64,000 nt of DNA from positions 203,018 to 267,017 of the forward strand of contig NZ_VDGT01000008.1 of NCBI RefSeq assembly GCF_006335015.1, given 5' to 3'. Under the pieces are notes generated by a model. That model did no database searches, was not told where the DNA came from, and saw nothing but the letters and a program-made list of their open reading frames with translations. Positions within the stretch are counted from its first letter, which is position 1; every line of letters begins with the position of its first letter. The DNA comes from Streptomyces sedi (lineage in GTDB: Bacteria > Actinomycetota > Actinomycetes > Streptomycetales > Streptomycetaceae). Positions 31,301 through 39,026 of this stretch are shown here, piece by piece. Both the position numbers and the translations under genes were made by a program.

Positions 31301-31922
31301 GCAGCATGTCGTAGTAGATGCCGGCGCCGGTGCCGCCGGAGACGGAGAACGCCACGAACACGTCGCAGCCCTCGATGTGCCCCCCGCCCAGCTCCCGCAG
31401 GTCACCGCCGGAGCCGGCGATGGCGCCGATCGCCTCGCGCAGCGGCGCGGCGACGGGTTCGAGCCCGTTGCGCAGGGTGGCGAGCAGCGCCGCCCGCCCC
31501 ACGGACGGCAGTTGGCCGGCGCCGGCGCTCAGCGGCGCGACCCGGGGCTCGCCGACGGTCGGCGGAAGCCATTCCAGCAGTTTCTCCGGCGTGGTGACCC
31601 GCAGCCTTTGCGTGACCTCCGTCGAGCTGCCCAGGCCCGCGGGCAGCAGGTCGTGGATGGCGCGCGCCGTCTTGCGGTAGGCCGCCGCCTCCGGCCCCTT
31701 GGCGCTCAGGTGCGGCAGCTGGTGCAGCTCCGACTCGCTGAAGTCGGCGTAGACGAACTGGGTGCACTGCGGCAGTTCGAACCGCTCGCGCTGGTTTCCG
31801 TTGACCAGCGCCATGCCGTCGGGGCCGCACAGCTCGCGGCGGAGCGTGCGCTCCAGCTCGGCACCGATCCGGTTGCCGCTGCCGCCCAGGCCGACGAAGA
31901 GCATGGGTTGGTAGATCTTCAT
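28359..31922 (-). CDS. Tubulin/FtsZ-like GTPase with coiled-coil tail
   Basis: This 1187-residue protein belongs to the bacterial tubulin-like group. Seen: an N-terminal Rossmann start PMLFVGLGGSGNRIG (about 7-21) and the tubulin signature FSVSGGTGAGIYYDML with SGGTGAG at 195-201, then IYPLVVMPSAFPPE. After the GTPase come about 800 residues of large helical regions, then a Lys/Arg/Glu coiled coil (KQEERKRKREQERAEE) and an acidic tail with DDWH and FDDWGEQ. It is far longer than FtsZ (about 400), so it is not a division protein. The gap to the upstream vWA gene is 15 nt, and it overlaps the downstream gene by GTGA. Filament formation in a conflict system is a reasonable inference. Confidence 0.85.
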   Translation of the reverse strand: MKIYQPMLFVGLGGSGNRIGAELERTLRRELCGPDGMALVNGNQRERFELPQCTQFVYADFSESELHQLPHLSAKGPEAAAYRKTARAIHDLLPAGLGSSTEVTQRLRVTTPEKLLEWLPPTVGEPRVAPLSAGAGQLPSVGRAALLATLRNGLEPVAAPLREAIGAIAGSGGDLRELGGGHIEGCDVFVAFSVSGGTGAGIYYDMLHLIGHEFGNAFGGALEGVKIYPLVVMPSAFPPEAGGGREAELNAGRALVDIARLVDSQNAPEARGEFGDAAEDTPGVHYPKGGRVTLRPSTVQTAILFSKPVGLQPEDLRRSVTATVMSLIGTELGDENAAGLAGGDYQTFAAQFVNKAVERSSPSRSGIGYRGMSTSLAASLTMPVDDLAEIVAGRLLAAGVRGMADAALRTTSEGRQRVTELFRAAGVGDLWDRAPKPVADPDPLPRGSRNIAQALRDRQDDMEDGLRRLRLDLDRDMQKMVEDFRPMAAFREKLGEWGPFQLEQVLLGQSEHPDRVARVGLVGMLDNRRNPPERPEHVQLTAPPIPPVRRPLAGLAPARWGDAEVQGCVTAQNAWYQYQANLLWHAAWKDYESRWRPALTRSVREVGELVRALRTHQEDESRAFAERRKHLFRDDRKGVSYLLPPRNNLRSFYDAAFERLMQQYGLAEGQDAARLLERMVERDVWQRALGLARLSKGQAVAEIKQVVEPKVKELFTTQGVVDGRPLLPSLEELLRAAAGDAEAGTTVAESWLVELRSQLAKLLPVGFVPDGNGPLKILIVHPQTEAVTRIEQYLRSALNLPRDTAQTIEFRPVSTDSITVVLLRSGMSLTDISEVGHVLRLWADAKDQARRDDALDWRQRLGYRDDWLASTEEDRQRILHRLLCMVWNDRVLLRGDPASPTAVRFRLRDDGNAAMTLKLDAWGDGLSSWTGLLRAYERFALLKDGQIVDDVCDRLMQAQPDGLTTSPVPPSRLFRRLVHEVAPDQRDLIEVLKEERGGRANSWLAPMRNFWQVTFEGALDLPFPGTHQGSAYLSLRELLHNAERGKREPEDDRLQARLAAKQEERKRKREQERAEERKREEERKRDDRSDRWGRSDRSDRTDDWHSDRRHGGEAEGDGGGGGRGGAGEPPAEDEGWERDGDPAPDGGANGRGSGGRSPDASPSDSPSDQFDDWGEQDGGDETTEEGW

Positions 31923-31937
31923 GTGTCGTCCCTCGGG

Positions 31938-34259
31938 TCAGAAGTCCGTGCCGTTGTCGGGTCCCGGGCCTGTCGCCCCTGGGCCGTCGGCCGGTCGTGG
32001 CCGGTTCGTGGGGCGTGCGGCGCGGAACGGGCGCCTTCGCGGCGCCTCCTTCCTCGGGTCGGGGGAGCGCACGGCGACCTCGATGTCGTCGTCGATCGGC
32101 AGTCCCGTCCCCGCGGCGAGGTCGCGTTCCTGGCCCCTGGGCGGCTTCAGGCGCAGCGCGCCGTTGGCCCTGCGCCGCAGCTCGTAGACCGAGGCACCGG
32201 CCGAGCGCGCCGCGACCAGCGACGGCCGGCCGCCGGTGCCGCGCTCGACCCGGAAGTAGAAGACCCGGGGCTTGCCCCTGATCCGCTGCTCGTCGATCCG
32301 GTGGCCGGACTGCCGCAACTCGACGCTGTGGCCGCCGAGTTGCCGGCGCCGCCGGGTCGCGGCCCGGCGGCCGGCGACCCAGGTGGCCAGCGCCGCGGCG
32401 ACCAGCGCACCGGCGATCACCGCCCACCGGAACCGGTCCCACCAGGTGGGCGGCGCGGTGACCGTGACGTCGAGGAACGCCTCGTGCACGACCCGCTCCC
32501 CTTCGCTGGCGTCGACGACGGCCAGCACCCCGCCGGTGTTCCCCAGCGGCGTGTCGTCGCCGAACGTCACGGTGAACGGGACGGACTCCTCGCTCCCCGG
32601 CTCGACCCGCACCTCGGCCGGCGCGACCCGCACCCCGCCCTCGCCGGTGTCCCTCGACTCCAGCCGCAGGTCGTGCGGTTGGCCGTCGGTGTTGCCCACC
32701 AGCAGCTCGCCCTCGACGGTCCCGCCGGGGTGCACCTCGTCCTCGTCGAACGTCACCAGCGCGTCCACCGCCGGCGGCCCCTGGGTGGCGCGGGTGTAGA
32801 ACGGGCGCTCGTCGGCGACCACGCCGGGCGCCGCCATCTCGCTGGTGAAGACCAGCTGGCCCGTCGCCTCGTCCGGCACGGTGAACTCGCCGCTGAAGAC
32901 CAGGTCCCCCGCGTCGCGGTCCCCGCCCGTTCCCCCGTCGCCGAGCGGCACCGGGACCGGCGCGAAGCCGTCGCCGGTGAGCAGCGCCGACGCCCGGATG
33001 CCGGCGACCAGCTCCGGGTCGTCGACGGTGACGTTCTCCCTGGTCTGGAGGCGCGCCTCGACCAGCACCCGCTCCCCGGGGCTGGGCGAGGGCGGTTGGA
33101 CCGTCACCGAGGAGAGCAGCCGGCCCTGCCATATCGCGCTGACGACGGCCTCCCGCGGCGGCCCCTCGTCCTGCGGCGTCAGCCGCACCCGCCAGGTGCC
33201 GGGCTTCGGGTCGCTGACGCGCAGCGCCTCGACCGCCGTGTTCCGGCCGCTGACCTCGAACGTCGAACCGTCGAACTCGCCCTGGACCGGCACCTCCCGG
33301 TCGTCCGGGTCGTAGTAGGTGACGTCGACGCCCGGCACGCCCTTGGCGACGGTGATCGACCCCTCGGTCGCGATCGGCGGGATCGTCACCTCCAGATCCA
33401 CCGGGGGCACCCCGCTCTCGCCGATCTCGACGGCCGCGCAGCGCGCGGCGGCGAAGGTGCGCTGCAACGCCTCCAGCAGATCGCCCGAGGCGCCCACGAC
33501 CGTCATCTCCGGCACGGCGCCGGGGAGTTCGGCGCAGCCCTCGACATAGCCGCCCGCCGCCATCCCGGCCAGCGCCTCCTCGTCGATGTCGTCGCCGAAG
33601 CCCAACGGCCAGATCTGGACGCGGTTCTCCCTGGCCCGGGCGAGGGTCTCGCCGAGCGCCTCCCGCGCGTTGCGCTGCCGAGCCTCGGGGCTGCCGCCGT
33701 AGTTGAGGCTGTCGCTCACGTCCAACCGGCCGTCGGTGAGCAGGAAGACGACCCTGGGGGTCTCCTCGTCGCCCCGCGCCAGCCGGTCGACGGCCTGCGC
33801 GAGCGCCGCCGGGTGGTCGGTGCCGGGGCCGATCAACTCGCGGTCGGGGGAGGCGAGTTCCTCCACGCACTCGCTGATCCGCTGCCGGCCCGCGGCGTCC
33901 AGCTCGGTGCCCTGGCACGCCTCGACCGCCGCGACCTGGCCCTCCTCCTCCGCGCTGCCGAAGCCGATCACGGTGGCGCGGGAACGTTCGGACAGCTCGG
34001 CCTGCGCGATGGTGGTGGCGGCGTCGACCTCCCGCCGCAGGTCCTCTTCGGAGAGGCTCTCCGACTGGTCGACGACGATGGTGAAGTCGATCGGGGCGAC
34101 CCCCGGGTCGCCGCTCTCGCCTCCGCCCTCGCCTCCGCCCTCGCCGTCGTCCTGCGCGGCGACCGGCGGGGCGAGCGCGGCGCCGAGCGCCAGCAGCAGC
34201 CCGGCGACGAGCGGCGCCGCCGCCCGGCGCCCACGCCGGGTCGTGCGCCGGGCGCTCAC
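31938..34259 (-). CDS. Secreted/membrane-anchored vWA-domain protein
   Basis: This 773-residue protein has an Arg-rich N-terminus and signal peptide (LVAGLLLALGAALAPPVAA), then a von Willebrand A domain (about 55-250) with a complete MIDAS: DQSES at 64-68 and the VVFLLTDGRLD strand. Beta-sandwich-like regions follow (about 270-590), then one membrane helix near 607-630 (VIAGALVAAALATWVAG) and a basic cytoplasmic domain of about 140 residues. The vWA part should therefore face outside and the tail inside, a layout suited to sensing or anchoring at the membrane. GTG 34259 overlaps the upstream stop. The extracellular ligand is unknown. Confidence 0.87.
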   Translation of the reverse strand: MSARRTTRRGRRAAAPLVAGLLLALGAALAPPVAAQDDGEGGGEGGGESGDPGVAPIDFTIVVDQSESLSEEDLRREVDAATTIAQAELSERSRATVIGFGSAEEEGQVAAVEACQGTELDAAGRQRISECVEELASPDRELIGPGTDHPAALAQAVDRLARGDEETPRVVFLLTDGRLDVSDSLNYGGSPEARQRNAREALGETLARARENRVQIWPLGFGDDIDEEALAGMAAGGYVEGCAELPGAVPEMTVVGASGDLLEALQRTFAAARCAAVEIGESGVPPVDLEVTIPPIATEGSITVAKGVPGVDVTYYDPDDREVPVQGEFDGSTFEVSGRNTAVEALRVSDPKPGTWRVRLTPQDEGPPREAVVSAIWQGRLLSSVTVQPPSPSPGERVLVEARLQTRENVTVDDPELVAGIRASALLTGDGFAPVPVPLGDGGTGGDRDAGDLVFSGEFTVPDEATGQLVFTSEMAAPGVVADERPFYTRATQGPPAVDALVTFDEDEVHPGGTVEGELLVGNTDGQPHDLRLESRDTGEGGVRVAPAEVRVEPGSEESVPFTVTFGDDTPLGNTGGVLAVVDASEGERVVHEAFLDVTVTAPPTWWDRFRWAVIAGALVAAALATWVAGRRAATRRRRQLGGHSVELRQSGHRIDEQRIRGKPRVFYFRVERGTGGRPSLVAARSAGASVYELRRRANGALRLKPPRGQERDLAAGTGLPIDDDIEVAVRSPDPRKEAPRRRPFRAARPTNRPRPADGPGATGPGPDNGTDF

Positions 34260-35506
34260 GGCGCGTCCCAGTCGTCGAAGGTGTCGCTCGCGCGCCCACC
34301 GCGGTCGTCCCCGCGGTCGTCCCCGCGGTCACGCCCGGCGGAACGGGAGATCCGGTCGGGCGCCCGGCCCGGACCGCCGCCCGGCTCGTCGTTCCACGGC
34401 TCCCAGTCGCCCTCCCGCACGCCCCCCGCGCGCGGGCCCGGCGCGTCCGCCCGGCCGCCCTCCGGCTCCTCTTCCTCCCAGAACGGCCGCCGCCCGGGCT
34501 CCCTCTCGCGCTCGCCCAGTTCACGCCGGTCGCCGCGGCGCGGCAGCACCTGGTCCATGGTGCTGCCCACGACGCCGTCCGCCCTGTTCCGCAGATAGCG
34601 GATGACCTCGTACATGTGCTCGCCGATGTCGTGCCGCTCCAGGTGGCCGCTGTCGAGCATCCGGCTGAACAGCTCGATCGAGACCTGCTGTTCGTCCCGC
34701 CACTCCTGACGGATCAGGTTGCGGATCTCCAGCTCCTGACCCGGGTTCCTGGCCATGAACTCGGCGATCTGCGCGATGTTGCCGCGCCTGAGCATCTCCT
34801 CGAACGCCCGGGCGCGCTTCGCGACCCGCTGCGACTGCCAGTCCTCCCGAGCCTCGGTGATCTCCAACTCGTGGCGCAGATCGGAGTGTTCGCGCTGCTG
34901 GCCGGCGGCACGGCGGCTCAGGTCGATGAAGACGTGCACCGTGGTGTGCAGCCCCAGCTCGGCGCCGAAGGCGAACCGCCCGGAGAGCAGCTCGTCCCGC
35001 ACGGCCTGGTCCACCCGTTCCGCCTCGGTCAGCCGGAACCGCCGCGAGATGCCCCGCAGATGGAAGCGCAGCTCGTCGCCGAGCAGCTCGGCGATGTCCC
35101 ACACCAGCCGCTCCACCACCAGGTACGGGTCCCGCACCTCCCAGTGCACCCGCGCCCGGGCCGCGAACGACTCGGAGTCGCCGGCGGCCGGCAGGGCGAT
35201 GTCGAACTGGCGCACATGGCGCCCCATCGCGACCTCGAAGACCGTGTAGGGCCCCCGGAACAGCGGCTTGTCGTGGTCCTCCCGCCGGTCGGGCCACCAC
35301 ACCGAGTGGCCGCCGTTCGGGTAGCGCAGCACGGCGATCACCTGACCGCTGGTCTGCCGGTAGGGGACCTCGCACTCCCGCAGCAACGGCCCGGCCGGCG
35401 CCTCGCGCCGGCCCGCACGCTCCCCGGCGCGCTTTCGGCCCTTCCCCCGTTGGTCCCCGTCCTCACGACCCGGCCCGCCGAACGCGCCGGGTTCCCTGTC
35501 ACTCAC
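34256..35506 (-). CDS. SPFH/Band-7-like protein with acidic FDDWD tail
   Basis: This 416-residue protein has a core (about 75-235) that reads like an SPFH domain: FDIALPAAGDSESFAARARVHWEV, RDPYLVVERLVWDIAELL and GLHTTVHVFIDLS resemble the stomatin pattern of the F...A.V.W.V.DP type. A helical region follows (about 240-345). The tail is disordered with a DRGDDRGDDRGG repeat and ends FDDWDAP. Start GTG 35506 overlaps the previous stop; the frame to 36763 is a shadow of that gene. There is no N-terminal membrane anchor, unlike classical stomatins. SPFH proteins scaffold membrane complexes. The assignment is by pattern only. Confidence 0.6.
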   Translation of the reverse strand: MSDREPGAFGGPGREDGDQRGKGRKRAGERAGRREAPAGPLLRECEVPYRQTSGQVIAVLRYPNGGHSVWWPDRREDHDKPLFRGPYTVFEVAMGRHVRQFDIALPAAGDSESFAARARVHWEVRDPYLVVERLVWDIAELLGDELRFHLRGISRRFRLTEAERVDQAVRDELLSGRFAFGAELGLHTTVHVFIDLSRRAAGQQREHSDLRHELEITEAREDWQSQRVAKRARAFEEMLRRGNIAQIAEFMARNPGQELEIRNLIRQEWRDEQQVSIELFSRMLDSGHLERHDIGEHMYEVIRYLRNRADGVVGSTMDQVLPRRGDRRELGEREREPGRRPFWEEEEPEGGRADAPGPRAGGVREGDWEPWNDEPGGGPGRAPDRISRSAGRDRGDDRGDDRGGRASDTFDDWDAP

Positions 35507-37938
35507 CGGTCGGTACTCCCTCCTCGCGCCGCACGCCACAGGCGGCGCGCGACCTCCGTCTCCAACGGGCGGTCCAGATCGCGGACCTGACGGTCCAACA
35601 GATGACGCAGCCGGTCCCGGTCCCTGGCGTCCAGCAGCAGCAGCGGCAGAAAGCCCGCGAGCGACGCCAGCTGCTCCTCGTCCCCCGCCGCCCGCCGCAC
35701 CCAGCTGCCCAGCGCGTCGAGCGCCGGCGCGGAGGACCGCGCGGTGGTGAGCGCGTAACGCGTCAGGTCCGCGAGCCGCCCCGCCAGCTCCGGGTGCGCC
35801 ACGACCAGCGCGCCGCCCAGCGGCCAGTCCGAACGCCGCTCCCACTCCTCGTTGTCCCGCAGCCCCCACAGAAAGGTCGTCGGGGTGCGGATCGCGCGCA
35901 GCACCGTGAGCAGCACCAGGTCCGCGTAGGGGCGACGGCCGTCCCGCAGCCACCGGCCCAGCCGTTCGACCACGGCCGCCGGCTCGGGGCCCGCCAGCAG
36001 CCGGGCCACGCTCAGCGAGACCGCGGCCAGCAGCGCGCCGTCCTCGTCGCGGCGGACCGCCTTGCCCAACTCGTCGAGCGAGGCCCCCACCGAGCCGGCC
36101 GCCAGCCCGTAGCCGTGGGCGACGACCGCGGCCTTCCGCAGCCCCGGGTCGGGGCCCTTCGCCCACTGCTTCAGCAGGCTCATCACCGCGGGCCGCACGC
36201 CCGGCTCGTGGGCCGCCCGCGACAGCACGGTCGCGACGGCCAGCCGGGGACCCTCCTGGTCGCCGAGCGCCATCGGCCGCACGAGGTCGCCGAGCCCGTG
36301 CATCCAGTCCCAGGAGCACAGCACCCCGGCGGCCACCGCGGCGCGCACCCACACGGCGGGGCGCGGATCGTCGCACAACTCCCGCAGCCAGCGGCAGATC
36401 GGACCGCGCGCCGAGTGGTGCCCCTCCCACACCTCGCGCAGCACGGCGGTGGCCAGCCCGTTCCCCCGGAACGCGACGACACGCGCCGGCACCTGCGCCA
36501 GCCCCAGGTCCACCATGCCGTCGCCGAGCCGGGCGCGGGCCAGCGCGGGACGCAGCTCGGCGTGGGTGCCGAAGAGCCGGCGCCCCGGCGGCTCCTCGGG
36601 GGCCAGGGTGATCCCGAACTCCCAGGCCAGCCGGTCGGCGGCCTCGGTGGCCAGCCCGTAGGGCGAACCGTTGAAGACCGCGACGGAGATCCGGAACGCC
36701 GCCGTCCGCAGCGCGGGCAGCGCCTCGGGCAGCCGGCCGGGCCGGTCGGCGCCGGCGAACCACACCCGCGCCTGCCGCGTCACGAACCCGGCGCAGGCCG
36801 CCCGCAGTTCCTCGTCCGTCGTCTCGCCCAGCTCGCGGCGCGCCAGATGGTCGGCGAGCCGGGCGGCCTCCGCCGGCAGCAGCTCGTCCAGGCCCAGCGC
36901 GCGCCGCACCTCCTCGTCGCGGAACCGCGCCAGCGCCGCCTCCAGCGCCCCCTCGGGCGCCTCGCGCAGCCGCCGCCGCAGCTGGCGCCGCAGCACCTCG
37001 TCCGCCGGCGGCGGGACGAACCCCACCGCGTGCCGGCCGCGCAGCAGCCGGTCGGCCGCGTCGCCGCCCACCACCAGCACGCCGAAAGCGCCGGCCTTCG
37101 CCAACCGCGCGCCCAGCCGGTCCAGATGCATCTCGGCCAACGGCCCGACGGCGCCCGCCCCCGCGCCGCCGTCGGCGCCCGCGGGCGCCTCGGGCGCCGG
37201 GGCGTCGGCGGCGTCCTCGTCGGGCAGCCGCAGCAGATAGCCGGCGCCGGCGCGGAACAGCTCCTCCCGCAGCGTGCGCGGATCGGTCGCCGGGTCCAGC
37301 CGGTTGACGCCATCGGTCGCCACCTCGGCGAGTAGCGCCAGCGCGGTGGTGCCGCGCCCGGTGCCCGGCTCGCCGCAGACGACCAGCAGGTTTCTGGCGC
37401 GCAGCAGTCGCTTCATCCGCGCGTAGCCGGGCGCCTGGAGATAGACGGCGCGCAGCTGCCGCAGCTCCTCCTCGGGAACCGGCCCGTCGACCAGCGCGGT
37501 GCCGGCGGTCCAGGCCGGGTCGAGCTGGTTGACGAAGAAGTAGTTGCCCTCGAAGTACTGGTTGTCCCGGCCGACGGTGAGGGTGCGGGAGGGCGCGAGG
37601 TTCGCGCGCGCCGCGCGCGCGGTGGCCGCGCCGCCGCCCTCCTCGCCGTCGCCCAGTCCGCCGACGGCGGAACGGAACGGGTCGGGCTGCTCGGGCTGCT
37701 CCGGCTGCTCGTCGCCGCGTTCCCCGCGTTCCCCGCGTTGGTCGCGTTGGTCGCGTTGGTCGCGTTGGTCGCGTTGGTCGCGGGCGTCGCGTCCGTCACG
37801 TGCGTCGCGGGCGTCGCGTCCGTCCCGTCCGTCCCGTGCGTCGCGGTCGCGTTCGTCGGCGGAGCCGGCCCCCTCCGCCGGCTCCGCCGCGTGCCCCGCG
37901 TCGGGCGGGGCGTCCTCGGGCTCGTCCCGGTCAGCCAT
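35503..37938 (-). CDS. P-loop-type protein with unusual Walker A and repeat-rich N-terminus
   Basis: This 811-residue protein starts with a disordered tract of RDGRDARD and DQR repeats (about 30-90). Then comes a short motif V..DNQYFEGNYFFVN (122-137), and a P-loop-like strand LLVVCGEPGTGRGTTAL (about 184-200). The usual Walker lysine is Arg195 and an extra Gly follows, so ATP hydrolysis is doubtful. The C-terminal 400 residues are helical, perhaps HEAT/ARM-like. ATG 37938 lies 8 nt inside the end of the cyclase gene. The DNQ motif matches one at the end of that cyclase, suggesting the two proteins meet. I do not know its reaction. Confidence 0.75.
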   Translation of the reverse strand: MADRDEPEDAPPDAGHAAEPAEGAGSADERDRDARDGRDGRDARDARDGRDARDQRDQRDQRDQRDQRGERGERGDEQPEQPEQPDPFRSAVGGLGDGEEGGGAATARAARANLAPSRTLTVGRDNQYFEGNYFFVNQLDPAWTAGTALVDGPVPEEELRQLRAVYLQAPGYARMKRLLRARNLLVVCGEPGTGRGTTALALLAEVATDGVNRLDPATDPRTLREELFRAGAGYLLRLPDEDAADAPAPEAPAGADGGAGAGAVGPLAEMHLDRLGARLAKAGAFGVLVVGGDAADRLLRGRHAVGFVPPPADEVLRRQLRRRLREAPEGALEAALARFRDEEVRRALGLDELLPAEAARLADHLARRELGETTDEELRAACAGFVTRQARVWFAGADRPGRLPEALPALRTAAFRISVAVFNGSPYGLATEAADRLAWEFGITLAPEEPPGRRLFGTHAELRPALARARLGDGMVDLGLAQVPARVVAFRGNGLATAVLREVWEGHHSARGPICRWLRELCDDPRPAVWVRAAVAAGVLCSWDWMHGLGDLVRPMALGDQEGPRLAVATVLSRAAHEPGVRPAVMSLLKQWAKGPDPGLRKAAVVAHGYGLAAGSVGASLDELGKAVRRDEDGALLAAVSLSVARLLAGPEPAAVVERLGRWLRDGRRPYADLVLLTVLRAIRTPTTFLWGLRDNEEWERRSDWPLGGALVVAHPELAGRLADLTRYALTTARSSAPALDALGSWVRRAAGDEEQLASLAGFLPLLLLDARDRDRLRHLLDRQVRDLDRPLETEVARRLWRAARGGSTDR
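37734..37778. repeat. Five in-frame copies of a 9-bp tandem repeat
   Basis: The unit CGCGTTGGT is repeated five times without error inside the P-loop-type gene, encoding (DQR)5 on the minus strand. Unit changes keep the frame, so copy number could vary between strains without breaking the gene. Confidence 0.8.
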
Positions 37939-38872
37939 GGAACCGTCCCCCCTCGTCGGAGCCGTCGGAGCCGTGGGAGTCCGTGGGCCTGTGGATGCCG
38001 GTGAACGGGCCGTGGAACACGTTGTCCTGGATCACCTGGTTGTCGCCGCGCACGTGGAACACCGGGCGCGGGCGCGGGGCGTTCGCCGCGCGCGCCGGCG
38101 CATCGTCACCGGTGTCCACCGGGTCGGGTCCCGGCCGAGGCGGCGGGCGCCCGGGCAGCAGAAACCACGCGTACTCGTCGGTCTCCTTGTTGCCGACGCG
38201 GAGGCGCGCGTACCGCTCGGGCTCGATGTAGCGGCCCCCCTCGCGCACCACCGTGCGGTAGAGCGTGTCGGAGACCACCAGCAGCAGGTCGGCCCGCGCC
38301 CCGTCGATCGCCCTCCTGGCCGCCTCGCTGTCGCAGAGCCGGCAGGCCAGGTCGACCGCCCGCCCCACCAGGCCCCGCGCGTCGAACGTCACGGGGCCCG
38401 CGTGCATCGCCACCCGTAAGCGCAGCGGCACCCCGCCGGCCCGGTTGTGCGCGCGCACGCCCTGGTGGAGGGTGTCCACCCAGACGCCGACCATGTCGGC
38501 GGCGGGGAACGTCGGTTCCACGGTGGCGAGGACGCCGTCGCCCCGGTCCTCGTGGCGGGACTCGCCGGGGAGGACCCCGACCACCTCGAACGCCTCGTCG
38601 AACGCCCGGTACAGCGCCTTTCGCTGCGCGATCTTCGCGTCCATTCCGAGACGGCCGGAACCGCAGGCGTCGACGGAGATCACCAGCCGGCTGAGTGCCC
38701 TTTCGGGCTCCCCCCGTTCGGCCTTCCGCCGGTCACCCCGTCCGCCCGCGCGTAAGTGGTTTCGGTCGGACGTTCCGTCCGCCGCCCGTTCACGCGCGCT
38801 TTCGGGAACTCCCCGGCCCCCTCCGCCGGTCCCCTCCCCGGCACCGAATGCCGTTCCCATGTCCTCCCCCAC
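37931..38872 (-). CDS. Class III nucleotide cyclase-like protein
   Basis: This 313-residue soluble protein has a class III cyclase homology domain (about 60-240). Both metal-binding aspartates appear to be present: Asp68 in LVISVDACGSG and Asp112 in EDRGDGVLATV. The GLVGRAVDLACRL segment matches the GxxVNxAxRL region, with Asp in place of the usual Asn. The base made (cAMP, cCMP or cUMP) cannot be read from sequence. After a Pro linker, the C-terminus carries VRGDNQVIQDNVF (274-286), matching the next protein's N-terminal motif. GTG 38872 and ATG 38860 each follow an identical GGGGGAGGAC, so the start is ambiguous. It is the first gene of the eight-gene operon. Confidence 0.8.
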   Translation of the reverse strand: MGEDMGTAFGAGEGTGGGGRGVPESARERAADGTSDRNHLRAGGRGDRRKAERGEPERALSRLVISVDACGSGRLGMDAKIAQRKALYRAFDEAFEVVGVLPGESRHEDRGDGVLATVEPTFPAADMVGVWVDTLHQGVRAHNRAGGVPLRLRVAMHAGPVTFDARGLVGRAVDLACRLCDSEAARRAIDGARADLLLVVSDTLYRTVVREGGRYIEPERYARLRVGNKETDEYAWFLLPGRPPPRPGPDPVDTGDDAPARAANAPRPRPVFHVRGDNQVIQDNVFHGPFTGIHRPTDSHGSDGSDEGGRFHG

Positions 38873-38903
38873 GTCCTCCCCCTTCGCGGGCCGCCGTTTC
38901 CCA

Positions 38904-38927
38904 GACGAGTGTGGACACCCACTCGTC
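38904..38927. promoter_or_regulatory. 24-bp interrupted palindrome with Crp-type spacing before the cyclase operon
   Basis: The arms GACGAGTG and CACTCGTC are exact complements around TGGACACC. The inner GTG and CAC are 8 nt apart, the spacing used by Crp-family sites. It lies 32 nt upstream of the cyclase GTG and 100 nt after the crp/fnr stop, so it could be an operator for the operon or a terminator for the regulator gene. Confidence 0.5.
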
Positions 38928-39026
38928 GGCGCGATGTAGCCGTTTACACACCCGGCACAACTTTCTCGAACGGCACCCCGCCCTCCGCTTTTCCGTCCTC
39001 GGGGCCGTGGTGTCGGTTTCGCGCTC

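Noticed and set aside
28203..34598. 2131-codon open frame on the plus strand opposite the tubulin and vWA genes
   Set aside because: It is the GC3 mirror of the minus-strand genes. Composition is Arg/Val/Gln-rich with no domain, and the minus-strand genes show clear motifs.
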